The notes beneath the pieces are model-generated. The model did not search any database and was not told the origin of the DNA. It saw only the letters and a list, made by a program, of their open reading frames with translations. The position numbers and the translations under genes were made by a program. Below are positions 8,211 through 17,613 of a stretch of 54,185 nucleotides of DNA, in pieces; the stretch's first letter is position 1, and each line of letters starts with the position of its first letter. The DNA is from Chloroflexi bacterium OLB13 (lineage in GTDB: Bacteria > Chloroflexota > Anaerolineae > Aggregatilineales > Phototrophicaceae): assembly GCA_001567485.1 (NCBI GenBank), contig JZRA01000115.1, forward strand, positions 1-54,185. The letters are read 5' to 3'.

Positions 8211-9188
8211 CTACGCCGTCCCCCATCGGTCGCGGACGAAGCGCAGTTTTTCGCCGGCGTGCAAGTCTGCGCCGCCCTCATGCTGGTTGAATGGATACAC
8301 CCGTATCTGCTTGGACGCTTGGACGTGGTTGTAGGCCGCGAAGACCGTCGAAGGCGGACAAACCGTATCCATCAGCGCGGTGCTGAACAGACATTCGGCC
8401 GTGATGCGCGGCGCGAAGTTCATGCCGTCGAAGTACGCCAGCGTCCCGAATACGCGCTCATCGTAGATGCGGTGGATCTTGAGGTAATGCGCGATCTCCT
8501 GATATGGCATCGCGTCGGTGAGGCCGACCGCGCGCGCAAAATTGCACAGAAACGGCACGTCGGGCATGCACACCTGCACCTGATCGGTCATCAACGCGGC
8601 CGCTGCGATCGCCAGCCCGCCGCCCTGACTGCCGCCCGTGACGGCGATTCGGCTCGCGTCAACGTCGGCGCGGCTGAGCGCAGCCTCTACCGCGCGCGCG
8701 GCATCGGTCATCGTGCGCCGGTAGTAGTACGTCTCCCGCGACAGAATGCCCTGCGTCATGAAGCCGGGATAGAACGGGTTGGCGCCGTCGGGCAGATCGG
8801 GCGTGTCGCCGTGGCTCCACGCGCTGCCCTGTCCGCGCGTGTCCATCACCAGATGCGCACAGCCAGCGCTGGCCCACATCAGCCAATTGTGCGGCAGTCC
8901 GCGCCCGCCGCCGTAGCCGATGTACTCGACCACGCACGGCAGCGGGCCGCTTGCGCCGGCAGGGCGCACGTACCAGCCCTTGATGCGCTGGCCGCCGTAG
9001 CCTGAAAACGTCACATCGTACACCTCGACCCGGCTGAGTGCGGCATCGACCCGGACGAAACCGGCATCAAGCGGGTGCTGACGGGCCTCCGCCAGCGTGT
9101 CCGCCCAAAAGGCGTCGAAGTCGGCCGGCGCGGTCAGGGCGGGACGGTAGCTGTCGAGCTGTTCACGGGGGAAATCGAAAAACGGCAT
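8211..9188 (-). CDS. CE7-family acetyl esterase (acetylxylan esterase / cephalosporin-C deacetylase)
   Basis: This 325-residue protein is an alpha/beta hydrolase of carbohydrate esterase family 7. Family features are clear: start MPFFDFPREQLDSYRP, the WADTL segment, the MDTRGQGSAW motif (about 115-124, with the family RGQG), and the nucleophile elbow GGSQGG with S187. Acid D274 lies in ALMDTVCPPS and H303 in NQHEGG. These positions coincide with those known for the Thermotoga CE7 enzyme, so the triad is intact. These enzymes remove acetyl groups from short xylo-oligosaccharides and cephalosporins in the cytoplasm; no signal peptide is present. The start at 9188 gives the family N-terminus; the frame extends 49 codons further without family similarity. 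It stands alone, 199 bases from the M20D gene. Confidence 0.93.
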   Translation of the reverse strand: MPFFDFPREQLDSYRPALTAPADFDAFWADTLAEARQHPLDAGFVRVDAALSRVEVYDVTFSGYGGQRIKGWYVRPAGASGPLPCVVEYIGYGGGRGLPHNWLMWASAGCAHLVMDTRGQGSAWSHGDTPDLPDGANPFYPGFMTQGILSRETYYYRRTMTDAARAVEAALSRADVDASRIAVTGGSQGGGLAIAAAALMTDQVQVCMPDVPFLCNFARAVGLTDAMPYQEIAHYLKIHRIYDERVFGTLAYFDGMNFAPRITAECLFSTALMDTVCPPSTVFAAYNHVQASKQIRVYPFNQHEGGADLHAGEKLRFVRDRWGTA

Positions 9189-9699
9189 GAGTCGGGAACT
9201 CCGCGTAAGAAGCGACATCCGGCGCACGATGGTGTGATGTCCCCATAACTCTACCGCAGGGGCGCGTGTTTCGCCCTGCCGCCACGAGCGGCGCTTGTAC
9301 GGCGCATCGCTATCGCCGCGTGTTAGGTTCCCCAAATGCGTTCGTTGAATTCTTGTTAGATGAGGGGTCTAGACAAGCGCGTAGCAAGCGGCTATATTCT
9401 GCGACACGGTCTCTTACCTCGAATAATGTTCATTCATGCCCAGAGATGTCCTTGTATGACAGCCTGTCGACCGTATCTAAAACCTCAACGTGTGATTCGG
9501 TCACTCCTATTCGACACCTTCACACAAACTTCATCGTATCTACGGCCGGTCGATCCGGCGTGTTCCATTTCTATGGTGGTTCTACGGAGCGGTGGATGAT
9601 GCCGGACTCCGTGGTTTCACGCATGTCGCGCGCAGCTGGGGTGCGCAGCGGCATTCGTCGTCGTTCGCTTTCTTAGGCTGTTAAAATAAGGAGCCCTCA
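9189..9699. other. Gene-free region of lower GC upstream of the secreted protease
   Basis: About 510 bases separate the divergent CE7 esterase and protease genes. I find no supported coding sequence. Roughly 9330-9560 is noticeably richer in A and T than the surrounding genes and probably holds the promoters. A weak match to a sigma-70-type promoter for the protease is TTGTAT near 9450 with TATCTA about 16 bases later. The protease ribosome-binding site (AAGGAG) is at about 9690, followed by its ATG at 9700. Confidence 0.5.
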
Positions 9700-12600
9700 A
9701 TGAAAGCAAGTCATTCTCGTATTCAGTTGGCGGGTGTCGCTCTGCTCTTGGCCGTGATGGTCATGAGCGTGGCGCTGCCGGCCGCCGCACAGGCTCCACG
9801 GCCGATGCGGCATGTGCCGGTCGACGCTGCCGGCCGCGGTGAACCCGTGGCGGCGGTCGACCTGTCTCATTCGGTGGTGCAGGCGGACGGTCGCGTACAG
9901 GTCATCGTCACGCTGGCAGGTGCGCCGGCCGTGACCGATTACCTCGCTGCCGGTGGTCGCGGCAGCCACGCGGCCGCGCTCGGCACGGCCAGCATCCGTG
10001 AAGCGCAACTCCGCGCCGAACACGATGTGTTTGCGGCCGGCGCTAGCAGCCTCGGCGCTACGGTCGTCAACAGCAGCGCGTTCTTGGTCAACACGGTGAC
10101 GGTCGCCGTGGCTCCTGATCAGGTCGCCGCGCTGCTGCGCCTGCCCGGTGTCGTCAGCGTGCATGCGAACCGCGTCATCAACCGTGACGATACCACCAGC
10201 ATCCCACTTATCCGTGCGCCGGAGGTGTGGGAAGCCGCGGGTTTTGATGGCGCAGGGGTTGTCATCGGCATCGCGGACACCGGCGTCGACTACATCCACA
10301 CGCACTTCGGCGGCAGCGGCAACTACGCCGACAACCCGGACACGACGAACGGCACTGACTCGCTCCTCTTCCCGGCCCCGATCCCGGGTGGATATGGCGA
10401 CCCGAAGGTGATCGGCGGTTACGACTACGTCGGTGATCTCTACGACGCGGCGACCCCCGGTTTGGACACCCCAGCGCCGGACGAAGACCCGATGGACTGC
10501 GCCGAAGCGCTTGGCGGCGGCCACGGTTCGCACGTAGCCGGCACGGCGGCCGGTTACGGCGTCGTTCAGGCGACCGGAGCGACCTACACCGGCCCGATGG
10601 ATACCACGTACTACGGCAGCTTCCCGAACCCGACCGCAGCCCTGCGGATCGGCCCGGGCGTGGCCCCCGGCGCGTCGCTGGTGGCGCTGCGTATCTTCGG
10701 CTGCAACGGCTCGGTTGGCACCGACGTGCTGCTTGACGCGATCGAAGACGCCGTGACCGGAACTTACCCGACCAGCATCGCGGCCGCGCAAGTTCCGGTG
10801 GACGTGCTCAACATGTCGTTGGGCAGCAGTTACGGTGGCGCTTTGCCTGACGATCCGTTGATCGTGGCGCAGGAAGCCGCAACCGCCGCGGGCATGATCA
10901 TCGTCGACTCGGCCGGCAACAGCGGCAATATCCCGCTCATCACCGGCTCTCCGAGTTCGGCCAACAGCGTCATCAGTGTCTCCAGCTCGCTTGACACCTC
11001 GGCGGTTGGCGACGTGGTGGTACACCATAACAGCGGCCTCGGCTCGCCGGGCGCATATCCGGGCGCGGCAGCGGCTTTCAACAACGGGTCGGCTATCCCA
11101 TTCACGGGTGACTTGGTGGTCGCTCAGCCGCTAAATGGCTGTGCCACCCTTACCAACCCCACTGAAGTCGCTGGCAACGTCGTGCTCATCCAGCGCGGCT
11201 CCTGCGCTTTTGTGGACAAAGCCAACAACGGCCTTGATGCCGGTGCTACGGGCGTAATCATTTACAACAACGCCGGTGATGCGCTGGTCACGATGTCGGC
11301 GGATGGCATCGATCCGTCGTTCAATCTACCCGCGTACTTCCTCGGCCAGACCAACGGCACGGCGCTGAAGAACTCGTACGACGACGCTATCGCTAACTCG
11401 ACTCCGCTGCCGTCTGTGACGTTCGACTTCGGCACACCAGCGGTGTACGCCCCTGAAGTGTCCGATCAACTGTCGTCGTTCAGCTCGCGCGGCGGTGTCG
11501 TCCGCAGCATTGGCGACCTTACGCTTAAGCCGAACGTGACCGCCCCGGGCAACACCATCACATCGGCGCGTTCCGGCACGGGTAACGGTCTATACGTCAT
11601 CAGCGGCACCTCGATGGCGTCGCCGCACGTCACCGGTTTCGCGGCGCTGCTGCGTCACAAGCATCCGTTCGCTCCGGTTTCTCAGATCAAAGCGTTGATC
11701 ATGAACACGGCCAATCACAACGTGTTCACCGGCGCGCTGAACCTGCCGCCGCAGCATGTCGGCTCTGGCCGTGTGGACGCCGTAGACGCGATCGACGCTG
11801 AGATTATCGCCTATGCGACGGACAACCCGGACAACGTCGCGCTGTCGTTTGGCTATCCGCACGTCTTGACCGGCACGACCTACACCGTGACCAAGACGGT
11901 TACGATCCAGAACCTGAGCGCCAACTCCTACGACCTCGACGTCTCATATCAGGTTCGTTCCGATCATCCGAACGTCACGGTGACCGTGAATCCTTCGTCC
12001 GTGACCCTCGCGGGGAACGGAAGCGCTACGGTTGACGTGACGTTTGAAGCGATGCTTGATAACGCCGCCACCAACGTCAACACCTATGAGCCGATGATCG
12101 GCGATACCTCGCCCATGCCGGAAGAAGCGGGGATCCTGCTGCTCGAAGATCAAGGCATGCTGCACCCCGATCTTCGCGTGCCGGTCTACGGCATGCCGCA
12201 GATCACCGCGGCTATGGATGCCACGACTGACCTCGGTAACGCCTTCCAAGGCATCAACGTCGTCTTCAGCGGCACCGGCGTCGATACGTCTGGCTCCGGT
12301 GGAGTTGGCGCCGATATCGTTTCGCTGGCGACGCTCACCGAGCTGGTCGCCGTGGATCCGGTGGGTGACGCAGGTGGATCCTACGTGCCGCGTCCGGGCG
12401 ACGACTTCCCGCAGACCAACGGCGCGGTCGACATCACGCATGTCGGCATCACCAGCGACTTCCATGGCGGCGCAGGCGGTAACACGGTCGTCTACTTCGC
12501 GATCGCTGCGGCGGATGAGTGGGCCTCCCCGTCGGATGTCTTCTTCAACATCTACATTGATGAGGACTTCGATGGTGTCGAAGATTTCATCGTCTACAAC

Positions 12601-14004
12601 AGCACCAGCGACTCGTCGTTCTCGTCTGGGTTCATCGACATCGAAGACGTCTATGGATACGGCGCTGGCGCTGGTGTCAGCTTCGGTCAGTTCATCAACG
12701 AATACGCCGGCTCGGATATCAGTACCATGCACCGCAAGAACAACGTCATGGTGATCCCGATCTACCTGTTCGGTGTAACCGGCATCGCAGGCCCGGGCGG
12801 GACGTTCAATTACTGGATCGAGGCTTCCACCCGTGACAGCGATGTTGCGGTCGTCAGCGACACCGTCGGGAGCGCCGCGACGCCGTTCACGTTCGATATC
12901 GCCACCCAGAACTACTACTTTAACGATCTGAATGGTCAGGCGGGCGGCCCGTATATCGGCATCCCGACGTGGTATGATCTGAACGGCTACGGTGCACCGG
13001 TTGACGTCCTGCCGGGCGCTGACCCGAACGCCCTGCCGGACATCCTCGTGCTGCACCACCACAACACCGATAAGGCGACACGCGTCGACGTGCTGCCGGC
13101 CCCGGCCGTTCCGCAGAGCTTCGCGCTGATGACCCCGGCCAACAACGCCTACATCCGCGACGCCTCGACTATCACCGCAGTAACGTGGTCGGACGAACTG
13201 GCTGATACCGCTCTGACCTACCGCTTCGTGCTGTCGCACCTCTCAACTAACACCCGCCTCGGCACGGTGGTTGATGTCTCCGGCCTGACGCCCGCAGTCG
13301 ACACCGACGACTTGGCGTGCGACGGCACGGTCTGCACGCTGACCGTCTCCACCACCATCTCCTCGGCGCTTGAGGACGGCCAGTACTCGTGGACGGTCAC
13401 GGCCGAGGACATTGTCAACGGGACGATCGAAGCGAGCAACAGCCCGTTCTTCTTCACTCTCGAGACCAACGACATCGAACTGATCGTCAACGGCGGCTTC
13501 GAGGATTGTGTGGCGAAGGTTGCGGCGCCGTGGACTGGCGAAGGCTGCAAGCTCAACAACGCCAAGTCCTACGCGGGTGACGGCTACTTCAACGGCAAGC
13601 CGGCCAAGAAGGTCAAGCAGGTCGTCACGCATCCGGCGGTCGCAACCCTCGGCGCCGAAGATCTCGACCTGAGCGGCTACTTCGACGCCAAGGCTTCGGC
13701 CGGCAACGTCGTGAAGCTGAAGGTCGTGTACGTCGATCCGAACGGCGGCGCTGGCGGCAATGGCAAGGACAAGCTGAAGCTCAAGTTCACCACCGACTCG
13801 GTCGGCTACGAACTGCTGAGCGGGACGCTGACCCTAACCGGCCCGGTGACCAAGGTCAAGGTGATCGTGGGCAGCGGCGTAGGCAAGGTCAAGGCCGACG
13901 ACGTCAGCCTCGTGGTAGCCGGCCCGAACGGCCCCGCGCCGCGTGACGCTGGCAGCCTGCTGCCGCCGCCTGCTGCTCCGGGTGGCTTCCGCGGCAAGAA
14001 CTAG
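9700..14004 (+). CDS. Secreted subtilisin-family (S8) protease with PA domain
   Basis: This 1434-residue secreted protease starts at ATG 9700 behind AAGGAG. Residues 1-31 form a signal peptide (basic start, hydrophobic core ALLLAVMVMSVAL, AAAQA before cleavage). An inhibitor-I9-like propeptide follows at about 50-155. The S8 catalytic domain holds D193 in GIADTGVDY, H275 in GHGSHVAG and S638 in SGTSMASPHVTG. A protease-associated domain (GNVVLIQRGSCAFVDKANNG) is inserted at about 455-560, as in lactocepin/C5a-peptidase-type enzymes. After the catalytic domain come a fibronectin-III-like region (about 705-790), a long region with several acidic Asp/Gly stretches, a second Fn-like domain (about 1145-1250) and a lysine-rich beta module beginning NGGFEDC. 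No LPxTG or C-terminal membrane helix is seen, so release or non-covalent surface attachment is likely. Confidence 0.93.
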   Translation: MKASHSRIQLAGVALLLAVMVMSVALPAAAQAPRPMRHVPVDAAGRGEPVAAVDLSHSVVQADGRVQVIVTLAGAPAVTDYLAAGGRGSHAAALGTASIREAQLRAEHDVFAAGASSLGATVVNSSAFLVNTVTVAVAPDQVAALLRLPGVVSVHANRVINRDDTTSIPLIRAPEVWEAAGFDGAGVVIGIADTGVDYIHTHFGGSGNYADNPDTTNGTDSLLFPAPIPGGYGDPKVIGGYDYVGDLYDAATPGLDTPAPDEDPMDCAEALGGGHGSHVAGTAAGYGVVQATGATYTGPMDTTYYGSFPNPTAALRIGPGVAPGASLVALRIFGCNGSVGTDVLLDAIEDAVTGTYPTSIAAAQVPVDVLNMSLGSSYGGALPDDPLIVAQEAATAAGMIIVDSAGNSGNIPLITGSPSSANSVISVSSSLDTSAVGDVVVHHNSGLGSPGAYPGAAAAFNNGSAIPFTGDLVVAQPLNGCATLTNPTEVAGNVVLIQRGSCAFVDKANNGLDAGATGVIIYNNAGDALVTMSADGIDPSFNLPAYFLGQTNGTALKNSYDDAIANSTPLPSVTFDFGTPAVYAPEVSDQLSSFSSRGGVVRSIGDLTLKPNVTAPGNTITSARSGTGNGLYVISGTSMASPHVTGFAALLRHKHPFAPVSQIKALIMNTANHNVFTGALNLPPQHVGSGRVDAVDAIDAEIIAYATDNPDNVALSFGYPHVLTGTTYTVTKTVTIQNLSANSYDLDVSYQVRSDHPNVTVTVNPSSVTLAGNGSATVDVTFEAMLDNAATNVNTYEPMIGDTSPMPEEAGILLLEDQGMLHPDLRVPVYGMPQITAAMDATTDLGNAFQGINVVFSGTGVDTSGSGGVGADIVSLATLTELVAVDPVGDAGGSYVPRPGDDFPQTNGAVDITHVGITSDFHGGAGGNTVVYFAIAAADEWASPSDVFFNIYIDEDFDGVEDFIVYNSTSDSSFSSGFIDIEDVYGYGAGAGVSFGQFINEYAGSDISTMHRKNNVMVIPIYLFGVTGIAGPGGTFNYWIEASTRDSDVAVVSDTVGSAATPFTFDIATQNYYFNDLNGQAGGPYIGIPTWYDLNGYGAPVDVLPGADPNALPDILVLHHHNTDKATRVDVLPAPAVPQSFALMTPANNAYIRDASTITAVTWSDELADTALTYRFVLSHLSTNTRLGTVVDVSGLTPAVDTDDLACDGTVCTLTVSTTISSALEDGQYSWTVTAEDIVNGTIEASNSPFFFTLETNDIELIVNGGFEDCVAKVAAPWTGEGCKLNNAKSYAGDGYFNGKPAKKVKQVVTHPAVATLGAEDLDLSGYFDAKASAGNVVKLKVVYVDPNGGAGGNGKDKLKLKFTTDSVGYELLSGTLTLTGPVTKVKVIVGSGVGKVKADDVSLVVAGPNGPAPRDAGSLLPPPAAPGGFRGKN

Positions 14005-14017
14005 CTGCCATATCTAA

Positions 14018-14049
14018 GGCTGTGGCCTAGCTCAGGCCGGGCCACAGCC
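14018..14049 (+). terminator. Probable hairpin terminator of the secreted protease gene
   Basis: GGCTGTGGCC at 14018-14027 and GGCCACAGCC at 14040-14049 are perfect 10-base inverted repeats with a 12-base loop, starting 14 bases after the protease stop. Only a weak T stretch follows (GATTTCT), so it is an imperfect intrinsic terminator or an mRNA-stabilising hairpin. Confidence 0.6.
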
Positions 14050-14135
14050 ATCGATTTCTCCGCCAAACGCCATTTCGTTGACCGGAATGGGCGTTGTCTT
14101 GTAATATCTCTAACGTGGGAAGTTGAAAGTGGTCA

Positions 14136-14225
14136 GTTTCCAGTTACCCGTCAAGATGCAGCGTGCCCACTCAATCGCTCATCTGTACCGCAAAGCTGGA
14201 GACTGGGAACGAATGACTGGTGGCT
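14136..14225 (+). repeat. 90-bp direct repeat, copy 1
   Basis: This begins GTTTCCAGTTACC and ends ACTGGTGGCT. It is matched 227 bases downstream (14363-14452) with five mismatches in 90 by eye. It sits in the protease-kinase intergenic region and has no coding potential that I can support. Confidence 0.85.
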
Positions 14226-14350
14226 TAAGTGAGAAGTTGAAAGTGGAGAGTGATGAGTGATGAGAAAGCGCCAACTTTTTTCACTCGGCTGGTGTCGCGA
14301 GTCGGATAGTCTTGCCCACCGATTCTCGGTAACCTACTTCAACCCGTAGG
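14226..14350 (+). repeat. Dispersed intergenic repeat (TTGAAAGTG...GTGATGAGTGATGAG family), copy A
   Basis: This copy contains AAGTGAGAAGTTGAAAGTG, then GAGTGATGAGTGATGAG and AAAGCGCC, followed by about 80 bases resembling the interior of the element at 22558-22746 (shared pattern GTGTCGCGAGTCGGAT then TCGGTAACCTACTTCA). A shorter related start (GGGAAGTTGAAAGTGG) precedes it at about 14117. Related copies occur at 22558-22746 and 38010-38131. No open frame is supported. Confidence 0.65.
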
Positions 14351-14362
14351 CGAAGGTCGTCC

Positions 14363-14452
14363 GTTTCCAGTTACCAGTCAAGATGCAGCATGTCCGCTCA
14401 ATCGCTCATCTGTACCGCAAAGCTGGAGACTGGGAACGAATAACTGGTGGCT
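14363..14452 (+). repeat. 90-bp direct repeat, copy 2
   Basis: This is the second copy of the 90-base repeat (see 14136-14225), ending about 70 bases before the histidine-kinase start. The differences are single-base substitutions with no indels, consistent with a segmental duplication. Between the copies lies the dispersed repeat at 14226-14350, so the arrangement is repeat, element, repeat. Confidence 0.85.
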
Positions 14453-14523
14453 GATATTTCCGTACTTACATCGCGTCGTTGTTGAAGAACTGAGACAGTC
14501 TTGCTGAACCGAGGTCATTCCGG

Positions 14524-16515
14524 ATGAGCACGTCAACCCAGTCCGACCTTCCCGGCTTGACGGCCTATCGTGCCCTAGCGCGCAGCCTGCCCGACACCGC
14601 CGTGTTGATGTTCGACGACAGCCTGCGCTTTCTTCTGGCTGAAGGGCGTGACCTGCCCGCGTTCGGGTTCAACACCGCGCGTATCGTCGGTTATACGCTG
14701 GGCGAGGCGCTCAACAGCGATTTGGCGCGGCGCTACGAATCACATTTTCAGGCGGCGCTGCACGGCCAACAGACCACGCTTGAAGAGTCGTTCAACGACG
14801 GGCGCTCCGTCTACAGTATCCAGATCGGCCCGGCGCGTGACACCGATCAGTCGGTGGTCGCCGGCGTCATGGTGTGCCGCAACATCTCGGCGCAGCGCAC
14901 CGCCGAGCGCAAGCTGCGTGAGAGCGAAGCCCGCAATCGTGCATTGATCACCGCCATGCCGGATACGATCCTCGTGATTAATCAAGACGGCTTACTGGTC
15001 GACTACATCCCTAATCAGGTGATCGACATCGGCGCGATGATGGTGCCGGGTATGAACATCCGCGATCTGCCCGCGCCCGAATCGCTGGTGCGCATGGTGT
15101 TCGACGTGATCGGCCGTACCCTGCGCGACGGGACGGCGCCCCCCGCCGACATGGCGTGGCCGCTTCCGAACGGCACGACGGCATACTACGAACTGCGGTG
15201 TGTCGCCCTGACCGACCGCCAAGTGATGCTGCTCGTGCGTAACATCACAACCCTGCGCCGGGCGGAAGCCGCGCTGCGTGCCCGCTTGGACGACCTGAGC
15301 GCGCTGCGAGTTCTCGAGGCGCAGCTTTCGGACAGCATCGACTACGATCGCGTGCTGGATGTGGGCATCGAGATCTCACGCCAGCTGAGCGGTGCGTCCG
15401 CCGGATTCATCGCCGTGCAGCAGGGCGGTGACGCCCGCCTGATGCGCACGTTCGGCCGTGAAGCCGCAAGCCGCTTCAGCGTCTTTGAAGCCATGGTTCA
15501 AGGCATCTGCGCTCGCGTTCTGCGCAATCAGGAGGCCGAGTTCATCCCCAATGTATCCGCCGATCCGGATTACGTCGCGGCGGTTCCGGAGACGGTCGCG
15601 CAGATCACCATCCCGTTGATAACCCACCGCGGGCTGGTTGGGCTGTTGTCGCTCGAGTCGGACAGGCCGAACCAGTTCACCGAAACCGTGTTCGACGTGC
15701 TGTGTATCCTTGCCGGCCGCCTCGCCGTCGCGCTCGGCAACGCGCAGCTGCACGCGCAAACCGTACAGCAGCTCGAAGCCTTACGCGACCTTCACGAACG
15801 GGTAAGCGACCTCGAACAGGTCAAGACGATCATGCTTCAGCTGGGCGCGCACGACTTGGGCGATCCGCTGATGCTCATCAACAATTTCGTGGCGTACCTG
15901 CGCGATGACCTCATGCAGGGCAAGCCGGCTGGCGAGGCACAGTTTGAATACCTCCATCAGATCGAGGCCGCCGCTGAACGCATCCACCGCATTTCGCGCG
16001 ATATCCTCGACGCCGAACGGGTCGACCTGCTGATCGACTCGGAACGCTTCGAGGTGCTGTCGCTGACGGCACTGGTGGACGAGGTGATCAACGCACAGCG
16101 TCTTGCCGCCGAGTCGAAAGGCCACACGCTCTCGGCTGATCTGCCGCAAGACCCGGCCACCATCGATGGTGTCGGCGTTGTGCTGGCGCAGTCCGTGACG
16201 AACCTCATCAACAACGCGATCAAGTACACGCCGGAGGGCGGCGCGATTTCGGTGTGTGTGCGCCCTGACGGGAACGGCTACGAGTTCAGCGTCACCGATA
16301 CCGGCTTAGGGATCCCCGACGAAGCGAAGGATCAGCTGTTCAAGCCGCTGGCGCGGATCGGATCCCGCGAGGCGCGGCACATCGCCGGGACGGGATTCGG
16401 CCTGTACCTCGTCAAGCGTATCGTCGAACGCCACGGCGGCAGCGTGTTCTTCAGCAGCGTTTACGGGCAGGGCAGCACGTTCGGGTTCCGCCTGCCTAGA
16501 GCCTGCACTCCGTGA
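14524..16515 (+). CDS. PAS-PAS-GAF sensor histidine kinase
   Basis: This is a 663-residue soluble sensor kinase. Residues about 20-125 and 135-245 look like two PAS folds (VAGVMVCRNISAQRTAERKL ends the first; MLLVRNITTLRRAEAALRA ends the second). Residues about 260-415 are a GAF domain. The HisKA region holds the phospho-acceptor H443 in GAHDLGDPL; the ATPase domain has the N-box NLINNAIKYTPEGG, G1 DTGLGIPDE and G2 GTGFGLYLVKRI. There is no transmembrane segment, so it probably senses a cytoplasmic signal. No response regulator is encoded in the window. Its TGA overlaps the GTG of the next gene (16512-16515), which suggests co-translation with the beta-propeller protein. The signal and output are unknown. 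Confidence 0.9.
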   Translation: MSTSTQSDLPGLTAYRALARSLPDTAVLMFDDSLRFLLAEGRDLPAFGFNTARIVGYTLGEALNSDLARRYESHFQAALHGQQTTLEESFNDGRSVYSIQIGPARDTDQSVVAGVMVCRNISAQRTAERKLRESEARNRALITAMPDTILVINQDGLLVDYIPNQVIDIGAMMVPGMNIRDLPAPESLVRMVFDVIGRTLRDGTAPPADMAWPLPNGTTAYYELRCVALTDRQVMLLVRNITTLRRAEAALRARLDDLSALRVLEAQLSDSIDYDRVLDVGIEISRQLSGASAGFIAVQQGGDARLMRTFGREAASRFSVFEAMVQGICARVLRNQEAEFIPNVSADPDYVAAVPETVAQITIPLITHRGLVGLLSLESDRPNQFTETVFDVLCILAGRLAVALGNAQLHAQTVQQLEALRDLHERVSDLEQVKTIMLQLGAHDLGDPLMLINNFVAYLRDDLMQGKPAGEAQFEYLHQIEAAAERIHRISRDILDAERVDLLIDSERFEVLSLTALVDEVINAQRLAAESKGHTLSADLPQDPATIDGVGVVLAQSVTNLINNAIKYTPEGGAISVCVRPDGNGYEFSVTDTGLGIPDEAKDQLFKPLARIGSREARHIAGTGFGLYLVKRIVERHGGSVFFSSVYGQGSTFGFRLPRACTP

Positions 16516-17531
16516 TCCGGCGGCTCGCCGCGATGGCGACGATCTGGGCGGTGGCGCTGGTCGCCGTCTTCGTCGTCCGCGCGGCGGCCAGCGGGGCGCA
16601 CACCCCGCAAGTCACCTTCGCGGACGCGCCGCCCGGCCTATACGCCCACGACATCTACCACCACATCTCGGCCACGCTGATCGGGTCGCTTGACCGGATG
16701 CCGGTTGCGTGGGCATGGTCGCCGGATGGTTCGCGCCTCGGTTACGTGCTGCTCGACAGCACCGACGGCGCTTACGACCTGCTGACGTGGCGGCCCGGCA
16801 TCCGCGAGTCGGTTCTGCACGTTGAGGATATGCCATTTGGTTCGCCGCCGGCGTGGTCGCCCGATTCGCGGTCGATCATCTATGTCGACCAGCGCCAAGA
16901 CCTGTGCATCCTCGCGCTGACGGGCGGCACGCGCTGTCTCAATGTGCAGCCGGCCGGCCAGCCGACGTGGTCGCCGGACGGGGCGGCGGTGGCGTATCTG
17001 TCGCGTGTGCGCGGCGGCGGCTTGCTGCGTGTCGCGGTCGACAGCGGGCAGATCACGCCGCTGTTCACCGGCATCGACGGGGTGAACAATCCCCGCTGGT
17101 CGCCGGATGGCGCGTGGATCGCGTTCAGCTACGAGCCGCCGGAGGATGAGACGCGCCACCTGTACATCATCGCGGCCAGCGGCGGCGAGCCGATCCTGTT
17201 GACCGGTCAGGACGGCTGGCAGGATCAGGCGGTGTGGTCGCCGGACGGCCAGCGGATCGCCTACAACCACTATCCGGCCGTGCCCAACAGCCGTCCCGAC
17301 GTGGCGGTGATCGACCTCGAAACCCGCGCGATCACAAGGGTGACGCATCATCCGCAGACCGATACCGACCCGCGCTGGTCGCCGGATGGGCGATCGCTGG
17401 CGTTCGTGAGTGACCGGTACGACGTGCGCCCGCGATTGCACGTCGTACCAGCCGACCGCCTTGATGCCGTTGAGCCGCTTGACACGCCGGGGATCGCGAT
17501 GCGCCTGTACGCCTATGCGTGGCGGCCGTAA
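16512..17531 (+). CDS. TolB-like beta-propeller protein with N-terminal membrane anchor or signal
   Basis: This is a 339-residue protein. Residues 5-28 (LAAMATIWAVALVAVFVVRAA) form a signal peptide or anchor. The rest contains six PD40/TolB-type repeats, each with a W-S-P-D core (AWSPDGSRLGYV, AWSPDSRSIIYV, TWSPDGAAVAYL, RWSPDGAWIAF, VWSPDGQRIAYN, RWSPDGRSLAFV), matching a six-bladed propeller. Its GTG start at 16512 overlaps the stop of the histidine-kinase gene by four bases (GTGA). Such propellers usually bind proteins or ligands outside the cytoplasmic membrane. An input-sensing or target role linked to the kinase is inference; the kinase itself has no membrane segment. Confidence 0.85.
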   Translation: MIRRLAAMATIWAVALVAVFVVRAAASGAHTPQVTFADAPPGLYAHDIYHHISATLIGSLDRMPVAWAWSPDGSRLGYVLLDSTDGAYDLLTWRPGIRESVLHVEDMPFGSPPAWSPDSRSIIYVDQRQDLCILALTGGTRCLNVQPAGQPTWSPDGAAVAYLSRVRGGGLLRVAVDSGQITPLFTGIDGVNNPRWSPDGAWIAFSYEPPEDETRHLYIIAASGGEPILLTGQDGWQDQAVWSPDGQRIAYNHYPAVPNSRPDVAVIDLETRAITRVTHHPQTDTDPRWSPDGRSLAFVSDRYDVRPRLHVVPADRLDAVEPLDTPGIAMRLYAYAWRP

Positions 17532-17613
17532 GCGCGGCGCTGCTGAGGCAGAACAGCGGGCGATGGCCGTATCCACCGTATGTCAAGTACGCTGAATCGA
17601 GAGACTATATACA

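Noticed and set aside
9697..11028. Minus-strand open frame opposite the secreted protease
   Set aside because: Antisense shadow; the plus strand carries the S8 catalytic motifs.
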